Assembly: GCA_031761405.1 (NCBI GenBank) | Contig: JASEVX010000010.1 | Coordinates: forward strand, 7,965,977 to 8,029,976 | DNA length: 64,000 bases | Direction of reading: 5' to 3' | Source of the DNA: Serripes groenlandicus | Taxonomy: Eukaryota; Mollusca; Bivalvia; Cardiida; Cardiidae | Shown here: piece by piece, positions 1-12,114 of the stretch | Layout: every line of letters begins with the position of its first letter | How positions within the stretch are numbered: the first letter of the stretch is position 1 | Made by a program: the position numbers and the translations under genes | Notes under the pieces: model-generated | Databases searched by the model: none | Seen by the model: the letters and a program-made list of their open reading frames with translations, nothing else | What the model was told of the DNA's origin: nothing

Positions 1-1905
1 GAGTGAGTCACTCTCTGAGTGAGTCACTCTCTGAGTGAGTCAGTCTGTGTGTGTGTCAGTCTCTGAGTGAGTCACTCTCTGAGTGAGTCAGTCTCTGAGT
101 GAGTCAGTCTCTGAGTGAATCAGTCTCTGAGTGAATCAGTCTCTGAGTGAGTCAGTCTCTGAGTGAATCAGTCCCTGGGTGAATCATTCTCTGAGTGAAT
201 CTGTCTTTGAGTGAATCAGCCTCTGAGTGAATCAGTCTCTGAATGAATCAGTCTCTGAATCAGTCTCTTAGTGAATCAGTCTCTGAGTGAATCAGTCTGA
301 GTGAATCATTCCCTGAGTGAATCAGTCTCTGAGAGAATCAGTCTCTCTGAGTGAATCAGTCTCTGAGTGAGTCAGTCTCTGAGTGAGTCTGGGTGAGTCT
401 GAGTGAGTCAGTCTCTGAGTGAGTCTGGGTGAGTCTGAGTGAGTCTGAGTGAGTCTGAGTGAGTCTGAGTCTGTCTGTCTGTCTGTCTGTCTGAGTGAGT
501 CTGAGTGAGTATAAGTGAGTCTGAGTGAGTCTGGGTGAGTCTTAATCAGTCTGAGTGAGTCTGAGTGAGTCTGAGTCAGTCTGAATGAGTGAGTGACTGA
601 GTGAGTCTGTCTGTATGTCTCCAATGAACTTTGGTCGGAAAGCCAGAGAACGTCAAACCGTTTTCTCGAATTAGTCAGTCTGTGTGTGTGTCAGTCTCTG
701 AGTGAGTCAGTCTCTGAGTGAGTCAGTCTCTGAGTGAATCAGTCTCTGAGTGAATCAGTCTCTGAGTGAGTCAGTCTCTGAGTGAATCAGTCCCTGGGTG
801 AATCATTCTCTGAGTGAATCAGTCTTTGAGTGAATCAGCCTCTGAGTGAATCAGTCTCTGAATGAATCAGTCTATGAATCAGTCTCTTAGTGAATCAGTC
901 TCTGAGTGAATCAGTCTGAGTGAATCATTCCCTGAGTGAATCAGTCTCTGAGAGAATCAGTCTCTGAGAGAATCAGTCTCTGAGTGAGTCAGTCTCTGAG
1001 TGAGTCTGGGTGAGTCTGAGTGAGTCAGTCTCTGAGTGAGTCTGGGTGAGTCTGAGTGAGTCTGAGTGAGTCTGAGTGAGTCTGAGTCTGTCTGTCTGTC
1101 TGTCTGAGTGAGTCTAAGTGAGTATAAGTGAGTCTGAGTGAGTCTGGGTGAGTCTTAATGAGTCTGAGTGAGTCTGAGTGAGTCTGAGTCAGTCTGAATG
1201 AGTGAGTGACTGAGTGAGTCTGTCTGTATGTCTCCAATGAACTTTGGTCGGAAAGCCAGAGAACGTCAAACCGTTTTCTCGAATTAGTCAGTCTGTGTGT
1301 GTGTCAGTCTCTGAGTGAGTCAGTCTCTGAGTGAGTCAGTCTCTGAGTGAATCAGTCTCTGAGTGAATCAGTCTCTGAGTGAGTCAGTCTCTGAGTGAAT
1401 CAGTCCCTGGGTGAATCATTCTCTGAGTGAATCAGTCTTTGAATGAATCAGCCTCTGAGTGAATCAGTCTCTGAATGAATCAGTCTCTGAATGAATCAGT
1501 CTCTGAATCAGTCTCTTAGTGAATCAGTCTCTGAGTGAATCAGTCTGAGTGAATCATTCACTGAGTGAATCAGTCTCTGAGAGAATCAGTCTCTGAGTGA
1601 GTCAGTCTCTGAGTGAGTCAGTCTCCTCTGAGTGAATCAGTCTCTGAGTGAGTCAGTCTCTGAGTGAGTCTGGGTGAGTCTGAGTGAGTCTGAGTGAGTC
1701 TGAGTGAGTCTGAGTGAGTCTGAGTCTGTCTGTCTGTCTGTCTGAGTGAGTCTGAGTGAGTCTGGGTGAGTCTTAATGAGTCTGAGTGAGTCTGAGTGAG
1801 TCTGAGTCAGTCTGAATGAGTGAGTGACTGAGTGAGTCTGTCTGTATGTCTCCAATGAACTTTGGTCGGAAAGCCAGAGAACGTCAAACCGTTTTCTCGA
1901 ATTAG
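1..1905. repeat. Minisatellite with ~615-bp higher-order repeat
   Basis: Degenerate 8- and 16-bp units (gtctctgagtgaatca, gagtctga) make up this stretch. Blocks of units are grouped into a larger repeat that ends each time with the same non-satellite anchor, beginning aactttggtcggaaagccag, at about 628, 1241 and 1859. The anchor spacing is 613 and 618 bp. The anchor itself resembles part of the 240-bp repeat that follows. The window opens inside the array, so its left edge is not seen. Open frames here on the minus strand (rich in DSLRLTQTHS) are a by-product of the unit length. Confidence 0.95.
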
Positions 1906-3210
1906 AGTAGCGGGGAAAAGGATAGCAGGCATGGTGGCATTGCGTGTTTAAGACATGTAAATAAATAAAGTGTAAAAAGAAGCCGTAGAAAGATCACATT
2001 TTGGAAATAATGTACACGCCGGCGTCTGTGTTTAAAATGCTAGTCCCGTTGACGTGACACGGTCGGAAACAATCGTACAACCGTTTCAAACCTGCTGCAG
2101 CGAGTGAAGGTCAACGCGGTACCATTTCAATCAGTTTACAATTAAAGTAGCGGGAAAAAGGATAGCAGACATGGTGGCATTGCCTGTTTAAGACATGTAA
2201 ATAAATAACGTGTAAAAAGAAGCCGTAGACAGCTCACCGTTTGCAAATAATGTACACGCCGGCGTCTGTGTTTAAAATGCTAGTCATGTTGACACGACAC
2301 GGTCGGAAACGATCGTACAACCGTCTCAAACCTGCTGCAGCGAGTGAAGGTCAACGCGATACCATTTCAAACAGTGTACAATTAAAGTAGCGGAAAAAAG
2401 CATAGCAGACATGGTGGCATTGCGTGTTTAAGACATGTAAATAAATAACGTGTAAAAAGAAGCCGTAGACAGCTCACCTTTTGGAAATAACGTAAACAGT
2501 TTACAATAAGAGTAGAGGGAAAAAGGATAACAGACATAGTGGCATTGCGTTTGTAAGACATGTAAATAAATAACGTCTAAATAGAAGCCGTAGACAGCCC
2601 ACCTTTTGTAACTAATGTGAAGGTCAATGCGATACCATTTCAAACAGTTTACAATTAGAGAAGACGGAAAAAGGATAACAGACATGGTGGCATTGCGTGT
2701 TTAAGACATGTAAATAAATAACGTGTAAAAAGAAGCCGTAGACAGCTCACCTTTTGGAAATAATATACACGCCGGCGTCTGTGTTTAAAATGCTAGTCCG
2801 TTGACGCGACACGGTCGGAAACGATCGTACAACCGTTTCAAACCTGCTGCAGCGAGTGAAGGTCAACAAGATACCATTTCAAACTCTTTACAATTAGAGT
2901 AACGGGATACAGGATATCAGACATGGTGGCATTGCGTGTTTAAGACATGTAAATAAATAACGTGTAAAAAGAAGCCGTAGACAGCTCACCTTTTGGAAAT
3001 AATGTTCACGCCGGCGTCTGTGTTTAAAATGCTAGTCCTGTTGACGCTACAACCGTTTCAAACCTGCTGCAGCGAGTGAAGGTCAACGCGATACCATTTA
3101 AAACAGTTTACAATTATAGTAACGGGAAAATGGATAACAGACATGGTGGCATTGCGTGTTTAAGACATGTAAATAAATAACGTGTAAAAAGAAGCAGTAG
3201 GCAGCATTCC
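1906..3210. repeat. ~240-bp tandem repeat, about seven units
   Basis: Units begin with agtagcgggaaaaaggatag at about 1906, 2146, 2386, 2511, 2656, 2898 and 3118. Full units are ~240 bp; the fourth and fifth are shortened by internal deletion. Each full unit contains ggtcggaaac and caaccgtttcaaacctgctg, related to the anchor of the preceding minisatellite, so the two arrays probably have a common origin. No coding content. Confidence 0.9.
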
Positions 3211-3937
3211 TTCGGAAAGCTATTACTACCGTTGATCCAAGTCTTTGGTATGACGCTGCCGTTTATATTTCACAGTGTTGTTGTTTTGTTCAACGGTCGA
3301 CAGTACAGATCTAGATCAGACTGTGCAAATGCGCTCGCTGATCTTATTTTACAACGGTAGCAATTAATTTTCGAAAATCGCCGCTCATATTTAAAAGGTG
3401 GACTATATTTCTAAATAATGTTGATTTCTACAACAAACTGACAGTTGGCGTTAGTAAATGAAAGTCTAGTGATATAAATTACTTAATTGATACTTAAATA
3501 TTATTGAAAATGGTCTTAATCACCATTCAAACAAACACGCATCGTTATAGCCTCGGAAGAACTCAACGCAACTCAATTTGTTTTATTTAGGCAAGTCGGC
3601 ACATAAGTACCATTGGCCATGTACAAGTATATACACGTAAAGAATATGGCTTAATGACCTGAAATACATTCATTTACATGATTCAAATACACGGATACAA
3701 CAAATATATTATAATATGCCAGAGAAGTACTATTATGTTTAGTTAACACAGAATTATTGTTGATGAATACATTGGCAAATGATTCTTAGTTATTACTAAA
3801 CACTATATTTTGATTAATACACTATTCTATAACTCAGGTAGAACAGATAGGATGAATCAACCGTAACTGATCCGAATTGCGGGTGAACATTGTAAATGGT
3901 TCATATCAGTGTGGAGCGCTCGTCTCTGCTAAAAGCT
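3211..3937. other. No recognisable feature
   Basis: AT-rich sequence with no long open frame, tandem repeat or inverted repeat that I can see. Relics of unknown repeats cannot be excluded. Confidence 0.5.
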
Positions 3938-4160
3938 TGGGGATGGTTTAACCCTTCCAAAATAAAACAAATCTTCAGCAGACGACTATGAAAACATCCA
4001 GTTACTACTATAGAAACTTTTTAAAAATGAAAAAAGAATTATAAAGTAGTGTGGAAAACAGTGTGGCGAAAGGAGAAAATACTCATAAGTAATTGCTCAT
4101 TTTGTCACAATATGTTCTTACTTGTCTGCCGCAGACGTGTCAAGCATACGCCTGATTTTT
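3938..4160. mobile_element. Decayed MITE family A copy
   Basis: The start (ttaacccttccaaaat), the inner cagcagacgact, the central gtggcgaaaggagaaaatac...gcaattt-like hairpin and the closing gtctgccgcagacgtgtcaag follow the order of family A, but with many substitutions. Confidence 0.6.
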
Positions 4161-4227
4161 GTAAATAACAACTAGTGCATGTATCCTGATACCATAAATT
4201 CAATCGAAGGTCTAACCAGACAATCAT

Positions 4228-5556
4228 TTGTTCACGCACGTAAACATAGGATAACGACCGAAATTCGTAGTTCAATCGAGAAACCTAGTTTATCAAACGT
4301 AAACCATGGTTTACGGTCGATAAACTAGGATTATCAAATCAATTATGAATTTCGGGCGTGAACCTAGGTTTACGACCGTGAACCTATGTTTACGAGCGAG
4401 AACCATAGTTTACGAACGTGAACCTATCTTTACGACCGTGAACCTAGGTTCACGTTCGTAAACTATGGTTCACGCTCATGAACCCAGATTCACGCCCGTA
4501 AACATAGGTTCACGCTCGTGAACTTAGGATAACGACCGAAATTCTTAGTTCAATCGAGAAACCTAGTTTATCGAGCGTGAACATGGGTTCACGAGCGTAA
4601 ACTATGGTTTACGCCCGTTATCCTATGTTTTCGCTCGAAAATATAAGTTAATATTCGATAAACCTGGTTTTACGTTCGAAAAACCTAGTTTATCGATCGT
4701 TAATCCTAGTTTTTCGAACGTGAACCTGGGTTCACGTAATTATTGGACAATTGTCCAATAATTACGTGAACCTAGGTTTACGGTCGAAAAACTAGGATTA
4801 ACGATCGATAAACTAGGTTATTCCAACGTAAAAGCATGTTAACCTATACTTTCGAGCGTAAACCATAGTTCACGCTCGTAAACCATAGTTCACGCTCGTA
4901 AACGTAGGTTCACGCTCGTAAACCCAAGTTCACGGTCGTAAACATAAGTTCACGTTCGTAAACTATGGTTCACGCTCGTAAACTATGGTTCACGCTCGTA
5001 AACATAGGTTCACGCTCGTGAACCCCGGTTCACGCACGTAAACATAGGATAACGACCGAAATTCGTAGTTCAATCGAGAAACCTAGTTTATCAAACGTAA
5101 ACCATGGTTTACGGTCGATAAACTAGGATTATCAAATCAACTATGAATTTCGGGCGTGAACCTAGGTTTACGACCTTGAACCTATGTTTACGAGCGAGAA
5201 CCATAGTTTACGAACGTGAACCTATCTTTACGACCGTGAACCTAGGTTCACGTTCGTAAACTATGGTTCACGCTCATGAATCCAGATTCACGCCCGTAAA
5301 CATAGGTTCACGCTCGTGAACTTAGGATAACGACCGAAATTCTTAGTTCAATCGAGAAACCTAGTTTATCGAGCGTGAACATGGGTTCACGAGCGTAAAC
5401 TATGGTTTACGCCCGTTATCCTACGTTTTCGCTCGAAAATATAAGTTAGTATTCGATAAACCTGGTTTTACGTTCGAAAAACCTAGTTTATCGATCGTTA
5501 ATCCTAGTTTTTCGAACGTGAACCTGGGTTCACGTAATTATTGGACAATTGGCTTG
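4228..5556. repeat. Array of 20-bp palindromic units
   Basis: The stretch is a head-to-tail series of 20-bp units, each an imperfect 18-bp palindrome of type cgtgaacctaggttcacg followed by two spacer bases. Variants replace gtgaac by gtaaac, gataaac or gaaaaac, and the matching half usually changes too. About 60 units are present. A ~520-bp block (4234-4750) is repeated almost identically at about 5032-5552, offset ~798 bp. It ends at attattggacaattg on the right. No spacers of unique sequence occur, so it is not a CRISPR. Function unknown; inference is a satellite or a structural part of a mobile element. Confidence 0.9.
4733..4768. repeat. Perfect 36-bp palindrome in the array
   Basis: Each half reads cacgtaattattggacaa, inverted exactly about 4750/4751. 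With one mismatch the symmetry continues outwards into the neighbouring palindromic units. It sits where the first copy of the duplicated block ends, and the second copy ends at the same half-sequence at ~5552. Confidence 0.95.
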
Positions 5557-6254
5557 CCATATACGTCCCTGTCTTATCATAAACCACAATGTAATATATA
5601 TAGTATTTCAAATTAAAAACTCCTTACCACATAGATAGATGGGCGCCATTTTGTTTCAACTCCATGTATAAAAGCATGTCTTCACAGCTTAACCGTTGAG
5701 TGAAAAATGAGAGAATAATGGATCACACATTTTGACAATAGAGTAGTAATACAATTTCCATAACTTACTATTAAAACAGCTCAGCCCAAAGCAATATCGC
5801 CGGATTAGCCAACAAAACATATGTACAGATTTAATAACGGTTAATTACCGATATTAACAGATGTTGACAACGGTTCACCGATACAGGCGTTAACTTATAC
5901 TACAACAGAATGGAATAGGGCCCGGCAAACTTATAACAAGAAGAAACTCAATACAAAACTAGCATTGGATTGTTATATATTAACGTCATTATACCTATAT
6001 AATCTATATCTGATCTAAAGTTTACTCTTACAACCAAGAAGTCCAGCACACACTTTAATCTAGTAAAACAGGGCTCAATGTATAGAATAGTTTTTACAAG
6101 GTATTTACAGGTCTATTAATAAACCGTTACATCCTCTCCAGGGTCGGTTTCTGTCCAATATGGGTAGTCCTTTGACATCCGTTATTCTTCATGAAAGTGT
6201 AAGATTTTCTAAAGAGAATGACAGTTAGTTGTTCGAAAAGCTCTCATAGGATTT
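5557..6254. other. No recognisable feature
   Basis: AT-rich, no supported gene or clear repeat. Confidence 0.5.
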
Positions 6255-6800
6255 CAATTTAAAGGGCTCCATGTCTGTGCCGCGTCTTTTGCAGACGACA
6301 TGGACCTTCTCTCTTCATCCATTACATCTTTAAAAACTATGATTGATATGTGTTACAAATACTCGTGTTTATGGAGATACCAGTATAACTCCAACAAGTG
6401 TGCAGTTGCCACTTTTAATGAGTCAAAGCATGCATATAAACGCATTTCTCGTTCATGGGTCATAGGTATTGAAATTATTTATGAAAAAGAGGAATATAAT
6501 CATTTGGGAATAGTACATACATATATATATATATAATACATATGCAGACTAGTCGATACTTACTAAACATATTGATAGGAATAAAGGGGTTATCAAGGAA
6601 GGGCTGCATGTAAATGGGCCTAATCCCTTAACTAGCTATATTATCTATAAATATGTTGTTATTCCTAAAGCACTGATTATCCTAGTAGATATTCTTGGAA
6701 ACATGGTTCGTAACTACTATATAGAAGTATGGAATGTTAGAACGTCTTCATAGCAGTTTGTCTTATATAAGGATACAAAGGATACAAAGTTTTATTTGAT
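6255..6800 (+). pseudogene. LINE (family L-A) reverse transcriptase remnant
   Basis: Translation of 6280-6530 gives a reverse transcriptase segment from the catalytic FADD box (SFADDMDLL) through WRYQYNSNKCAVATFNES and RSWVIG to YNHLGIV. It is closely similar to the same part of the LINE at 29.5 kb. From 6540 the similarity goes on in broken frames (KEGLHVNGPNP-like, then VIPKAL), skips, and resumes near 6710-6790 with a segment resembling the C-terminal part of the L-A copy at 22.9 kb (RTSS then QFVLY). Stops and an internal deletion show it is dead. The N-terminal half is missing. Confidence 0.85.
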
Positions 6801-7197
6801 TAGAGGCCACCGGTCCATTACAACAAAATATAATATTACAAACAATTTTAAAGACCGTAATAGAAGTATTGATAGAATGTAAACATTGGTAACATTATTC
6901 ATGCACATAATTCATACTGTAGAATCACATTGGTTTTGTTGAAATTTGATATGTAACCTAAAATAAAGATACATGCTATTTATTCAATTTATCTTGTTTA
7001 TATAACTGACTAAGTTTGCATGAAGATATGTACGTACACCAATAAACGCCCCCACATACATATTCACATACATATATGCACATATGTACATACACGCGCA
7101 CGCACGCACATGCATACGGCATATCCGATTATACAATGATCAAAATGATATGAGCGCTCAATAACTACAAGAAAATCAAACTAAATGAAGGTATAAC
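6801..7197. other. AT-rich spacer with (cata)n simple repeat
   Basis: 7040-7130 is a run of catacata/cacatacatatgcacata type simple sequence. The remainder may be LINE 3' sequence but nothing supports that directly. Confidence 0.5.
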
Positions 7198-7941
7198 TTA
7201 GTTGTTGCTGTTATTAATATCAGCTCGTACTTTGAAGGCAAAATATATAAACGACGCCACTCCGTAAATGACATTTGTTGATTTGGAAGACATCAGTAAA
7301 TTAAACTGGTGGATCGAACAATTACGCCAGTACTTTCCGTTTATATATTTCTTGCGAAGTTCCTGCAGTTTAGAGCACTTTAATAAGCAATAATACTCAT
7401 TTCCAACTCCGTCGCCACATAGTTTGCAAATCCTCTCATCTCTTTCTATATTAAGATGTCTTCCTGTTGCTATTTCTAGATTATGGCAGGCTCTCCTGAA
7501 TGTAGACATAGCTCTACGATACTTTCTCATGCTTAAAACATCTAAATATTGTTCATGGACAAACGAATCTTTGAAGTGTTTATATAGTATCAGTTTCTGG
7601 TTATCTGCTACAGAAGCTGACCAGTCTTGCACAGCCTGATCTTTTAAACGTTGAGAAAATTCGCAAAGAAACAGTCTTCCATTCAGGACACACTGGCGTT
7701 CCCATACATAACCAAAACCGAATCTTTGTAACAATAGTTTTACTGAAGTAACCCAATTTTTCTGACCAGATTCATCGTACAATTTCAACAACAAATAGCA
7801 TTTTTTAACTTGTTTTGTTACCTGCATATTAAGAATGGTTAGCCAGTATTTTACACTTTTTTTGAAATATTCTGTCCTTAATGGGTGTTGACCACAATCT
7901 CCAAAAACAGCTGATTTTGATGCAGACTTGCTAACACACAT
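7198..7941 (-). pseudogene. LINE C-terminal fragment
   Basis: An uninterrupted frame of 247 codons. The C-terminal third has the layout usual for the end of LINE ORF2 proteins of the CR1/jockey type: RHLNIERDERICKLC, then a gap and YYCLLKC, a cysteine cluster, followed by a hydrophobic segment and a short basic tail. No endonuclease or reverse transcriptase boxes remain, so this is a 5'-truncated copy. The N-terminal ~100 residues are lysine- and leucine-rich and not recognisable by eye. The open frame suggests a fairly young insertion. Alternative: a domesticated fragment, for which there is no evidence. Confidence 0.7.
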
Positions 7942-9149
7942 GTATCTACAATAGGCGTATATATACAGAAAACTACAATCTCAGTTCTCTGGAAGACATA
8001 TAGGCATTTACTTGAACACTGAAGGCTCGTTGCATCTACAAGGATACTTAACCTAACTATTACAGGTATTTTATTTATATATTAGATAACTTAACAATGC
8101 GCAAAGCTGAGCCGAAAAATGGTCACTTAATTTGCCTATAAATTACCAACCTAACACTTTCAATTATTTTCTTTCATTCAGATACATTTAAAAAAGCTTA
8201 TCTGACCAGGTTATAATAGTTACATGGCCCAAGGTCCTCCACGTTTTGACAATTTTAACTTGTATACCCCACCCACTCATTTTCTTATTTCGGCCATGAC
8301 ATAGTCCTTAACAATATCGTACACAAAGTCTACACGAACGATTCTTAAAATATATACAAATATTAAAGGTGGACTGCTAAACAGGATTTCCTCAATAATC
8401 CGTTCAGAGGTCGAAATTGAACGAGATAATCGCGTTCCAAAATTCCGAGTGTTTTTCATTTGAGTTGTACCCCTTTGATTGCATTTCACTAAATTGACTG
8501 ATATACATGGGATATGGGAACGTACCCCTGGAGGGTACTCATATATTTAAAATTCCATATGGGAATATTTATGAACTCGTATTATCTTCACATTAATTCC
8601 GAAATTTCTAATCTTTTTATATCTTTTTACATATAAAACAGGTTTTTAATTGATACAGATCGATATATCTTATTCAGAAGTAGTAGTTCCCAGAAAGCAC
8701 CCCTGTGCCAATATGGTTCCCAAAAATCACCTGTTCTGTGTATATATCTGTTTATACATAAATACATTCAAGATAAACAAACATACATAGACGTGAATTC
8801 AGATAAAGCGTAAGTTCAGATAAACATACAAATAAAGCATACATATAAACATACAAATAGACATACCTATATACATACAAATAGACTTACATATAAACAT
8901 ACGAATAAACCATGCCCATAGACATACAGATATACTCAAACGTTTGATTTCACTGAGCAATCTTCTGTTTGTTTTTTTCGCGTTTCAGTTTTCACATGAA
9001 ATCAAAAACCTGACTAGTAGGTTACAAGGATGAATGAACAAAAACGTTCAGAGTAAAGAAACAATGATTAACAGATGCAACAGCTCGTCTGTCATGTTTT
9101 AACGATCTATTGCTGTTCTGAAAAAAATATGAGATTATTTAGATTGGGT
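7942..9149. other. Spacer with simple repeat
   Basis: No supported gene. 8755-8935 is a degenerate tract of aaacatacaaataga units. The rest is AT-rich without visible structure. Confidence 0.5.
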
Positions 9150-9665
9150 TAATTGACTTATAAGTAAGTAAGTAAAGTAAATATTGTATTAAAGTGACAT
9201 GTGTACATGTAACATAGTATACAATTATAGAAATTTAAACAAAACACCCGGCCCAATGGACCTATAAGTCACCTATACAATAGTAAGTAATATAATTTTC
9301 ACGTGAAATTAATTTGGCATTACTAACATCATCAATAAATAAATAATAAATGTCAAACATTTGCATAATATTATATGGATTGGAATGAAACTAGTTATAT
9401 AATGCATTTCTTCTTCTCATATAAGATTTAACAATGTATTTAGCTACTTTTCTCGGAACGTTTCTAATAAGATATGTAAGTTTATCCGCATCACTCAAAA
9501 CTTATAAGTGCACATCTCATTAACATTTTCCAGCAAGTAATCGGCCTAGTTTCTTTAATTGGTTAATTGACCTAGATTTATATTTATAATGACCGAGTCA
9601 TCTTGACAACTACAGTGAGGACACAATCCTTTACCCTTGATATGATTAATCCCTTTCACAGAGCT
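9150..9665 (-). pseudogene. LINE (family L-B) 3' end remnant
   Basis: Read on the minus strand, 9400-9640 encodes in broken frames the end of a LINE protein: a cysteine pair (GKGLCPHC), then KLTYLIRNVPRKVAKYIVK, matching the last residues of the LINE at 10 kb (MRYLMNNHPRKCAKFIVK). Downstream (9160-9300) is a 3' UTR containing gtgacttataggtcc and ending in an (actt)n tail. The neighbouring LINE has the same 3' UTR motif. Confidence 0.8.
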
Positions 9666-9728
9666 GTAGTTAAGGGGCGTTTTTGTATGTTCTAAAATCC
9701 TTATTAGACCTTCAAACCCTACGTTGTA
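9666..9728. repeat. Repeat family G, left part (split by LINE)
   Basis: The sequence from agagctgtag through ggggcgtttttg and aatccttatt to ccctacgttgta parallels 61745-61808. The other part of the same copy resumes at 11551, so the LINE between them is an insertion. Confidence 0.75.
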
Positions 9729-11545
9729 AGATAATAATAAGATAATAAATTGTTTATTAAAGTGACATGTGTGAAACATATTATGATTAACAGTATTATA
9801 TAAAAAACAAAAATGATCACACCCGGCCCTTTGGGCCTATAAGTCACCTATATGTGTATACGTATATACATATTTACATATAATGAGATAAAGTCATAAC
9901 ACATCATATTATTTATAATCCACAATCGCTAAGTTTAATATCAGATGTTTTCAGAGAAACTTGCTGAATGTAGACACTTTGAAAACGTCGTAATCAAATG
10001 AGGCATGACGTGTTTTCGCAAGACAGGTTTCTATTTCAGAGTCTAATACAGGTAAACACCAATCAGATTAGTTATGATACATGGCTGATCTTCTCTTTCG
10101 ATAACCCTTTACAATAAATTTAGCGCATTTTCGAGGATGATTGTTCATAAGGTATCTCATTTTATGATGATCCCTTAACTGGTTAAAAGTAGCATCATTG
10201 AATTGGTCTTCAAATATTTCTAAACGAATATGTTTATAAAATTCACAGTTTATTAGAAAATGAGTTTCATCTTCAACTGAATCTGTTTCGCACATATTAC
10301 AAAGTCGTTCCTCGGGGTGCTCTCCAATATATCGCCCTGTCTCGATTCTAAGGGGGAGAATCCCACACCTAAATTGGGCTAGCATTGAACGCTCACATTT
10401 TGTCAGATTAAACATAACATAACTCTCAGTTATGAATTCGGTCTTAAACTTGATGTATGTTCTTAGTTTCGGGACATTTTGCACACTATCTACCCATACG
10501 CTACTATAATAAAGGAGTATTTTATCTTTTACTGTTTTCATGTTTATTGTGGTTTTATTGTCGTAGAAGGTTATTAAGTCAAGTTTGTTTAGCACATCTT
10601 TTAATTCACTGCACCAATTATTACGACACAGTCTATAGTCCCTATTAAATATAACCTTTGTGAGTCTGTTCTCATCGAATTTTATCAATCTGTTCCAGTA
10701 TCGAATCAGGCTTATCCATCGTCTGTAAATACTAGGGATCCATCCTATATCCCCGTGTATAGCCAACAGCGGTGCAAACCTATGTACCCCCAGAAAGTAT
10801 CGAATGGCCCTATGTTGTATGTTGTCTATTGCCTGATACCTACGATATCCCCAAACCCCAGAACAATAGTCTAAAATTGGAGCTACTCCTGATTCATACA
10901 GTTTTTCAAATGTCTTAAGCCCGGTGTCTTTTAAAGGATGTATCCGAGAGATTATCATACCTAGTGCACGACCGGCGCCTTTGGAAAGTATAATCGAGTT
11001 TGTATTAAAATCACCTTTATAATGGAATGTAACACCTAAATACTTATATGTCTCGACGTTGAGTAAGACATTTTCACCAATTGTAAATGTATGTTCGGTT
11101 TGTGTTGTTCTTCCTTTCCTGAAATGCATGCATTTGGACTTATCAGTGTTAATCAATACACGCCAACGTTTACACCAGTTATGAAGTACGTCCAACATTT
11201 TCTGCAGGTTATCCTCGGTTTTTGCAAACATAACTATATCGTCCGCGTACAGTAACATAGATACATTCCTTTCATCAATTTCAAATCCAAGGTCAAGGTC
11301 ATTGATCTCCTGCACTAGGTCATTTATAAATATAGAAAAAAGTGTAGGTGAAACATTATCCCCTTGTTTTACGCCTGTTTTGCAATCGAACCAATCCGTG
11401 AGTTTATCGTTGACCTTTACACATGAAACTGTATGCTTATATATGCTCTTTATGGTGTTATACATTTTTCCATCAATGCCATTTAATAACAATTTATATA
11501 ACATCATATCTCTGTCTATAAAGTCAAAACATTTACGAAGATCAA
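9729..11545 (-). mobile_element. 5'-truncated LINE insertion (family L-B)
   Basis: This 1.8-kb LINE lies between two copies of TTGTA (9724-9728 and 11546-11550). Removing it and one TTGTA rejoins the family G repeat exactly as seen intact at 61800, which fixes both ends. On the minus strand the copy starts inside the reverse transcriptase (motif A) and ends in a 3' UTR with a (ttatc/ttatta)n tail. Loss of the 5' end and a short target duplication are the hallmarks of target-primed reverse transcription. Confidence 0.9.
10068..11545 (-). CDS. LINE reverse transcriptase, partial
   Basis: The frame is open from the 5' truncation point to the stop; the first ATG is at 11507. It enters at motif A (IDLRKCFDFIDRD, the catalytic aspartate within FD), then motif B (GVKQGDNVSPTLFSIFINDL), motif C with the catalytic pair (LLYADDIVMF), and the thumb region (YKYLGVTFHYKG). 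The C-terminus carries the cysteine-histidine cluster (RLCNMCETDS, then DETHFLINC) and ends in RKRRSAMYHN. The endonuclease and fingers are missing, so the copy cannot move by itself. It may still be translated. A CR1/jockey-like clade is likely but not resolved. Confidence 0.9.
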
Positions 11546-11550
11546 TTGTA

Positions 11551-11690
11551 TGTACTCAAAAGAATTGTCTCAAACTGTCTCAATAAGACGATTCTTTTTA
11601 GTACCCACAATATAGGATTTGGTTGAATAAGAAGAGAAATATTGTGGGGAAAAGACTTGTTCGCTCCCTCTTAGTCTTATCTAGTCCTCT
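11551..11690. repeat. Repeat family G, right part
   Basis: Continues the copy begun at 9666: tgtactcaaaagaattgtct, caataagacgatt, then gtacccacaatataggattt and attgtggggaaaa. The order matches 61809-61900. It contains a small extra duplication (tctcaaactgtctcaa). Confidence 0.8.
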
Positions 11691-11870
11691 ACCCTTTCCC
11701 ATATACAACATATTTGCAGAAGATGACTTTGAAAACATTTATTTTGTCAAAATTATAGTAATTCACCAAAAATGAAAGAATAATTATGGAATAAAGTTGA
11801 AAACATTGTGGCAAAAGGACAAATTACTCCTTTGCCACAATGTTTTCAAAAGACGTATGTAGTCTCAATA
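11691..11870. mobile_element. Decayed MITE family A copy
   Basis: Starts ctaccctttcccatataca, has gcagaagatgactttgaaaa, and the hairpin core gtggcaaaaggacaaattac...ctttgccacaatgttttc. The 3' terminus is lost. Confidence 0.75.
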
Positions 11871-12114
11871 TATCGCCGTTAAATATTGCATTGTGCGAAC
11901 AGTCAAAATATAAAATCGCATTCCTAGTACAGAAACCTGGACTAAAGCCATCTGCTGCTTAGGCGTCAGAAAGCATCTTTACGTCAACACGTGTCTTCAA
12001 GTTGGAAATGGTTAATTTATCCAAAGGATTCTGTTCTAAATGTTGACATGCGTTTGGAGAAATATTCAATGATGTCAGTATAAAATCAAGATATTAACTG
12101 TGCTTAAGGAATAA

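Noticed and set aside
322..1855. Repetitive DSLRLTQTHS-type proteins on the minus strand
   Set aside because: Frames within an 8/16-bp minisatellite; no other support.
4228..5556. CRISPR-like array
   Set aside because: Units are contiguous palindromes without unique spacers, in eukaryotic DNA with no cas genes.
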